DNA of 64,000 nucleotides, taken from assembly GCA_963795665.1 (NCBI GenBank), contig CAWCIP010000016.1, positions 1-64,000 on the forward strand, written 5' to 3'. Source of the stretch: DASUPK01 sp963795665. Lineage in GTDB: Bacteria > Actinomycetota > Thermoleophilia > Solirubrobacterales > 70-9. Positions 60,368 to 64,000 of the stretch are shown here, piece by piece; position 1 is the stretch's first letter, and the number at the start of each line of letters is the position of its first letter. The position numbers were made by a program, and so were the translations under genes. The notes beneath the pieces are model-generated. The model searched no databases and was not told where the DNA came from. It was given only the letters and a program-made list of their open reading frames with translations.

Positions 60368-60529
60368 ATGGGCTCCAGACGCATCGTCCCAAGCCATTTC
60401 CGCGCCGACGGCAAGCCGAAGACAGCGTACGAGAGCGAGTCGGTGGCCCGCCAGGAGGCGGCGCGCCTGGGGATGACCTATTACCGCTGCGACTTCTGCA
60501 ACCGCTTTCACCTCGCGAGCAAGCCCTAG
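60368..60529 (+). CDS. Small protein with Cys pair and basic start (53 aa)
   Basis: 53 residues: a basic N-terminus (SRRIVPSHFRADGK), a helix (SVARQEAARLGM) and a C-terminal knuckle YRCDFCNRFHLA (C-x2-C and a nearby His). It could bind one zinc and nucleic acid; no family recognised. The ATG at 60368 follows a weak ribosome site. It lies in the divergent gap between the PspC operon and the second zwf-like gene. Length and composition support coding. Confidence 0.6.
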   Translation: MGSRRIVPSHFRADGKPKTAYESESVARQEAARLGMTYYRCDFCNRFHLASKP

Positions 60530-60621
60530 GCATCCGTCTAATTCACCCGGAAGAGGTGACGCGTACCTCTCCGGCGGCGGGCATGATCACGGCCTCCCGT
60601 ACGATCTGCTGACCGACCGCC

Positions 60622-62019
60622 GTGCCCGCCGACAAGCAAGCCGACGTATTCGTTGCCTTCGGGATCTCCGGTGATCTCGCCAAGGTGATGACGTTCAACT
60701 CGCTCTACCGCCTCGAGGCCCGGGGTCTGCTCGACTGCCCGATCGTGGGCGTCGCCTTCGACGACTGGTCGGTGGACGACCTTCGCAAGCACGCCCGCAA
60801 GGCGATCGAGACCTCATCCGGGCGCAAGCCCGATCCGAAGATCTTCAACCGGCTGGCCAAGCGGTTCTCCTACGTCCAGGGCGACTTCTCCGACGACAAG
60901 ACCTACGAGCGGGTCGGAAAGGCGATCAAGGGCGCCAAGACCCCCGTCTTCTATCTGGAGATCCCGCCGTCCCTGTTCGGGATGACGATCGGCGGTCTCT
61001 CGAAGGCTGGGTTGACGGAGAACGCTCGGGTGGTGGTCGAGAAGCCCTTCGGCCATGACCTCCAGTCGGCCCGTGATCTCGCCGCCCAGATCCACCAGTA
61101 CATCCGCGAGGACCAGCTCTACCGGATCGATCACTTCCTCGGCCTGATGGGGCTCGCGGAGATCCTCTTCCTCCGCTTCGCCAACGCGATCTTCGAGCCC
61201 GTGTGGAACCGCAACAGCATCGACTGCGTGCAGATCACGATGGCCGAGGACTTCGGCGTCTCGGATCGCGGCAGCTTCTACGACCCGGTCGGCGCCGTGC
61301 GCGACGTCGTGGTCAACCACCTGATGCAGATCGTGGCGGCCTGCGCGATGGAGCAGCCGGCCGGCCGGGACGCACGATCGCTGAAGGACGCCATGTTCGC
61401 CGTCTTCTCGGCGATGCCGAAGGCCGATCCGAAGCAGTACGTGCGTGGGCAGTACGAGGGCTATCGGAAGATCAAGGGGGTTGCCAAGGGCTCGAGCACC
61501 GAGACGTTCGCGGCGATGCGCCTCGAGATCGATAACTGGCGCTGGAGCGGGGTGCCGTTCTTCATCCGGACAGGGAAGGAGCTCCCGGTCGAGCAGTGGG
61601 AGCTCAGGCTGATCTTCAAGGAACCGCCGCGCCTCGGGTACGCGATGCGGGGCAGACAGATGCCGCCGTCGGACGAGCTGGTGATAAGGCTCCACCCCAC
61701 AACCGGCGTCCGGCTGCTCGTCGACGCCCAGCGCAGCGACTCCGCAGATCCAGAGCAGATCAACCTCGACATGGAGTTCGCGGAGCAGGGCGGAGAGGGG
61801 CCGACGCCCTACGAGGTGCTTCTGCACGCCGCGATGCTCGGCAACAGCACCCGCTTCACCCGCCAGGACAACATCGAGGAGACCTGGAGGATCTGCGGGC
61901 CGCTGATCGAGAAGCCGCCCAGGATCCAGCCGTACAAGCGAGGCTCGTGGGGGCCGAAGTCCGCCGACCGGCTGGTCAAGGAGTTCGGCGGCTGGCGCGA
62001 CCCCTGGACCGGCTCGTGA
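60622..62019 (+). CDS. Second glucose-6-phosphate dehydrogenase-like protein, altered active site
   Basis: 465 residues, homologous to the zwf product at 40261-41712. NADP motif FGISGDLAKVMTF, DRGSFYDPVG, catalytic-His region NHLMQ and IRTGKEL are kept. However the RIDHxLGK motif reads RIDHFLGLMG: the conserved substrate-binding Lys is Leu (L175), while D170 and H171 remain. The protein may use a different sugar phosphate or be slow on glucose-6-P. GTG 60622; its stop overlaps the GH15 start (GTGA), forming an operon with the GH15 and GMC genes. Confidence 0.85.
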   Translation: MPADKQADVFVAFGISGDLAKVMTFNSLYRLEARGLLDCPIVGVAFDDWSVDDLRKHARKAIETSSGRKPDPKIFNRLAKRFSYVQGDFSDDKTYERVGKAIKGAKTPVFYLEIPPSLFGMTIGGLSKAGLTENARVVVEKPFGHDLQSARDLAAQIHQYIREDQLYRIDHFLGLMGLAEILFLRFANAIFEPVWNRNSIDCVQITMAEDFGVSDRGSFYDPVGAVRDVVVNHLMQIVAACAMEQPAGRDARSLKDAMFAVFSAMPKADPKQYVRGQYEGYRKIKGVAKGSSTETFAAMRLEIDNWRWSGVPFFIRTGKELPVEQWELRLIFKEPPRLGYAMRGRQMPPSDELVIRLHPTTGVRLLVDAQRSDSADPEQINLDMEFAEQGGEGPTPYEVLLHAAMLGNSTRFTRQDNIEETWRICGPLIEKPPRIQPYKRGSWGPKSADRLVKEFGGWRDPWTGS

Positions 62020-63905
62020 GTCCGACCGACGAGAAGGTGGCCCAGAGCGCGGCGATGCCGTCGCCGTTTCCGCCGATCGCGGACTACGCCTTCCTCTCCA
62101 ACTGCCACACCGGCGCCCTGGTGGCGCCGGACGGAGCGATCGACTGGCTCTGCGTGCCGCGGTTCGACTCGCCCAGCATCTTCGGGACGCTGCTCGATCG
62201 CGAGGCCGGCTCCTTCCGCTTCGGGCCCTTTGGAATCAACGTCCCGAGCAGCCGGATCTACGAGCCCGGCACCAACATCCTCAACACGACCTGGCACACC
62301 CCGACGGGCTGGGCCATGGTGCGCGACGCCCTGACCATCGGGCCCACCGAGCACAAGGACGAGATCACTCCCCACACGCGAGCGCCCGCGGACGAGGACG
62401 CCCACCACCTGCTCGTGAGAGTGGTGCTCTGCATGGAGGGCTCGGTCGACATGGAGCTGCTCTGCGAGCCAGACTTCGACTACGGGCGCGTGCCCGCCGA
62501 CTGGACGCTGCAGGGAGACCACACCGCCGACGCGAGCGGGGCCGGGGTCAACGTGAGGCTTCGCAGCAGCATGCCGCTCGGGGCCGAGGGACAGGTGGCG
62601 CAGGCGCGGCACACGCTCCAGAAGGGAGAGCAGGCGTTCTGCTCGCTTTCCTGGGCCGAGGAACTCGCGTCGCCGGAGGACATGGATCACGCCAACGCTC
62701 GCATCAGCGAGACCGCCAACTACTGGCGCACCTGGGTCTCCAAGGCGCGGATGCCGGACCACCGCTTCCGCGAGGCGATTGCGCGCTCGGCGCTCGCGAT
62801 CAAGGGACTGACGTACATGCCCACCGGCGCGACCGTGGCGGCCCTGACGACCTCGCTGCCGGAGACGCCGGGAGGAGAGCGCAACTGGGACTACCGCTTC
62901 ACCTGGATCAGGGACTCGACCTTCACGCTCCAGGCCCTTCATTACCTGAACCTGGACTGGGAGGCCAACGAGTTCATGCAGTTCATCGGCGAGCTTGAGC
63001 CGAACGACGACGGCGGGCTCCAGATCATGTACGGCATCGATGGCCGGCGGGACCTCACCGAGACGACTCGGGATGATCTCTCGGGATACGCGGGAGCATC
63101 GCCCGTGCGGGTAGGAAATGGCGCCTTCGACCAGCGCCAGAACGACGTCTTCGGCGCCGCTCTCGACTCGATCCTGCTCCACAGCCACCGGAGCCAGCGG
63201 CTCCCCCGCGGGCTCTGGCCCGTGGTACAGGCCCAGGCGGAGGGCGCGACGAAGGTCTGGAAGAAGCCTGACCAGGGGATCTGGGAGGCGCGGGGCAAGC
63301 CCCAGCACTATGTCTCCTCCAAGCTGATGTGCTGGGTTGCGATGGACCGCGCCTCGAAGCTCGGGGAGATCCGAGGGGACTCGAAGCTCCAGGCGAAGTG
63401 GGGGGACATCGCGGAGGAGATCCGCAAGGACATCCTCGAGAACGGCGTCCAGGGCGGTGTCCTGCGCCAGCACTACGACACCGACGCGCTCGACGCCTCG
63501 ACGCTGTTGGCCGCCATCTTCGGTTTCCTGCCGGGCGATGACAAGGTGCTCCGCAAGAGCGTGCTGGCGATCGCGGACGACCTCACCGAGGACGGCTTCG
63601 TGCTCCGCTACGTCACTGGGCAGACGGACGACGGGCTGTCCGGGAAGGAGGGCAGCTTCCTGATCTGCTCCTTCTGGCTGGTCTCGGGCCTTGCGATCAT
63701 CGGCGAGCACCAGCGGGCGCGGGATCTGATGGACCGGCTGCTTCGCATCTCCTCCCCGCTCGGCCTCTATGCCGAGGAGTTCGACACCAGCACGGGCCGC
63801 CACCTGGGGAATTTCCCCCAGGCCTTCTCGCACCTCGCCTTGATCGAGGCCGCGGCACGAATCATCATGAGTGAGCGTCTCAAGGAGTTCGGAGTGAACG
63901 TGTGA
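62016..63905 (+). CDS. Glycoside hydrolase family 15 protein (glucoamylase/trehalase type)
   Basis: 629 residues: N-terminal beta domain (about 1-260, opening PIADYAFLSNCHTGALVAPDG), then an (alpha/alpha)6 barrel with NWDYRFTWIRDSTFTLQAL and the C-terminal YAEEFDTSTGRHLGNFPQAFSH segment that carries the catalytic Glu residues. No signal peptide, so it acts on cytoplasmic alpha-glucans or trehalose. GTG 62016 overlaps the zwf-like stop; ATG 62055 is an alternative. It also overlaps the next gene by 4 bp. Products would feed a nearby sugar-phosphate pathway. Confidence 0.92.
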   Translation: MSPTDEKVAQSAAMPSPFPPIADYAFLSNCHTGALVAPDGAIDWLCVPRFDSPSIFGTLLDREAGSFRFGPFGINVPSSRIYEPGTNILNTTWHTPTGWAMVRDALTIGPTEHKDEITPHTRAPADEDAHHLLVRVVLCMEGSVDMELLCEPDFDYGRVPADWTLQGDHTADASGAGVNVRLRSSMPLGAEGQVAQARHTLQKGEQAFCSLSWAEELASPEDMDHANARISETANYWRTWVSKARMPDHRFREAIARSALAIKGLTYMPTGATVAALTTSLPETPGGERNWDYRFTWIRDSTFTLQALHYLNLDWEANEFMQFIGELEPNDDGGLQIMYGIDGRRDLTETTRDDLSGYAGASPVRVGNGAFDQRQNDVFGAALDSILLHSHRSQRLPRGLWPVVQAQAEGATKVWKKPDQGIWEARGKPQHYVSSKLMCWVAMDRASKLGEIRGDSKLQAKWGDIAEEIRKDILENGVQGGVLRQHYDTDALDASTLLAAIFGFLPGDDKVLRKSVLAIADDLTEDGFVLRYVTGQTDDGLSGKEGSFLICSFWLVSGLAIIGEHQRARDLMDRLLRISSPLGLYAEEFDTSTGRHLGNFPQAFSHLALIEAAARIIMSERLKEFGVNV

Positions 63906-64000
63906 GCGATTACGACGTGATCGTGATCGGCAGCGGCGCCGGCGGTGGCACCCTGGTCCACCAGCTCGCGCCTTCCGGAAAGCGGATCCTGCTGCTGGAG
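63902..64000 (+). CDS. GMC-type FAD oxidoreductase, N-terminal part
   Basis: Only 33 codons are in the window: a start at GTG 63902 (GTGA overlap with GH15 stop) followed by the FAD dinucleotide fold DVIVIGSGAGGGTLVHQLA and the strand ending RILLLE. The GSGAGG sequence and following helix fit glucose-methanol-choline oxidoreductases or a close flavoprotein family. It may oxidise a sugar or polyol in the same operon. The rest lies beyond the window. Confidence 0.7.
   Translation, partial: MSDYDVIVIGSGAGGGTLVHQLAPSGKRILLLE

Overview
The window is GC-rich chromosomal DNA with frequent GTG/TTG starts, 4-bp gene overlaps (ATGA/GTGA) and purine-rich ribosome binding sites. The gene content points to an aerobic, heterotrophic actinobacterium: a caa3-like oxidase locus, furA-katG, KorAB 2-oxoacid:ferredoxin oxidoreductase, many TetR regulators, a cytochrome P450 and a geranylgeranyl-reductase-like FAD enzyme pair. 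A Thermoleophilia/Solirubrobacterales-like lineage is my inference from the overall flavour; no rRNA gene is present to test it.

Layout. (1) 1-838: right end of an integrated element, closed by a displaced 3' piece of tRNA-Arg(ACG) and preceded by paired 10-bp repeats that look like integrase arm sites. (2) 963-2961: class III aminotransferase and a VOC protein. (3) 3209-12187: respiratory locus with a membrane-anchored cupredoxin-like protein, oxidase subunits II, I and III, CtaG, two SCO-like proteins, a TlpA-like thioredoxin, two small membrane proteins, and a converging CtaA-half/CtaB fusion. (4) 12332-15083: furA-katG with a palindromic operator. (5) 15110-20637: flippase-like protein, RodZ-like protein, korAB, GIY-YIG protein. 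(6) 20573-29238: regulator-centred units (TetR/metallo-beta-lactamase, two methyltransferases, a CmtR-like ArsR sensor with two divergent genes, a drug-export-type ABC pair with TetR), a frameshifted 5'-3' exonuclease and a PAP2 protein. (7) 29311-40144: QsdR-like regulator/secreted hydrolase, P450, secreted phosphoesterase, SDR-CMD-SRPBCC operon, lipoprotein, frameshifted RDD protein, TetR/cupin pair, SDR, cyclophilin. (8) 40261-57320: pentose-phosphate genes zwf, gnd, pgl, rpiA, tkt, tal, pgi, interrupted by OsmC, DUF899, ArsR/AHSA1, DUF2182, aldo-keto reductase and a tandem FAD-oxidoreductase pair. (9) 57323-64000: ABM protein, PspC/histidine kinase/response regulator operon, a 53-residue Cys-pair protein, and a second zwf-like gene in an operon with GH15 and GMC genes that runs off the window.

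How it fits together. The oxidase locus holds structural subunits together with copper delivery, disulfide handling and heme O/A synthesis. The sugar genes cover oxidative and non-oxidative pentose phosphate steps (rpe not seen). Several regulators sit beside palindromes that cover their own promoter or start codon, consistent with autoregulation. The most unusual biology is in the oxidase: subunit I keeps all metal ligands and the active-site Glu/Tyr but lacks the usual D-channel Asp and K-channel Lys, and is encoded beside a cupredoxin-like protein with a CxxxC loop. The second G6PD-like protein, which has Leu in place of the conserved substrate-site Lys, is the next most interesting. Two genes carry clear frameshifts, which may be decay or assembly indels.
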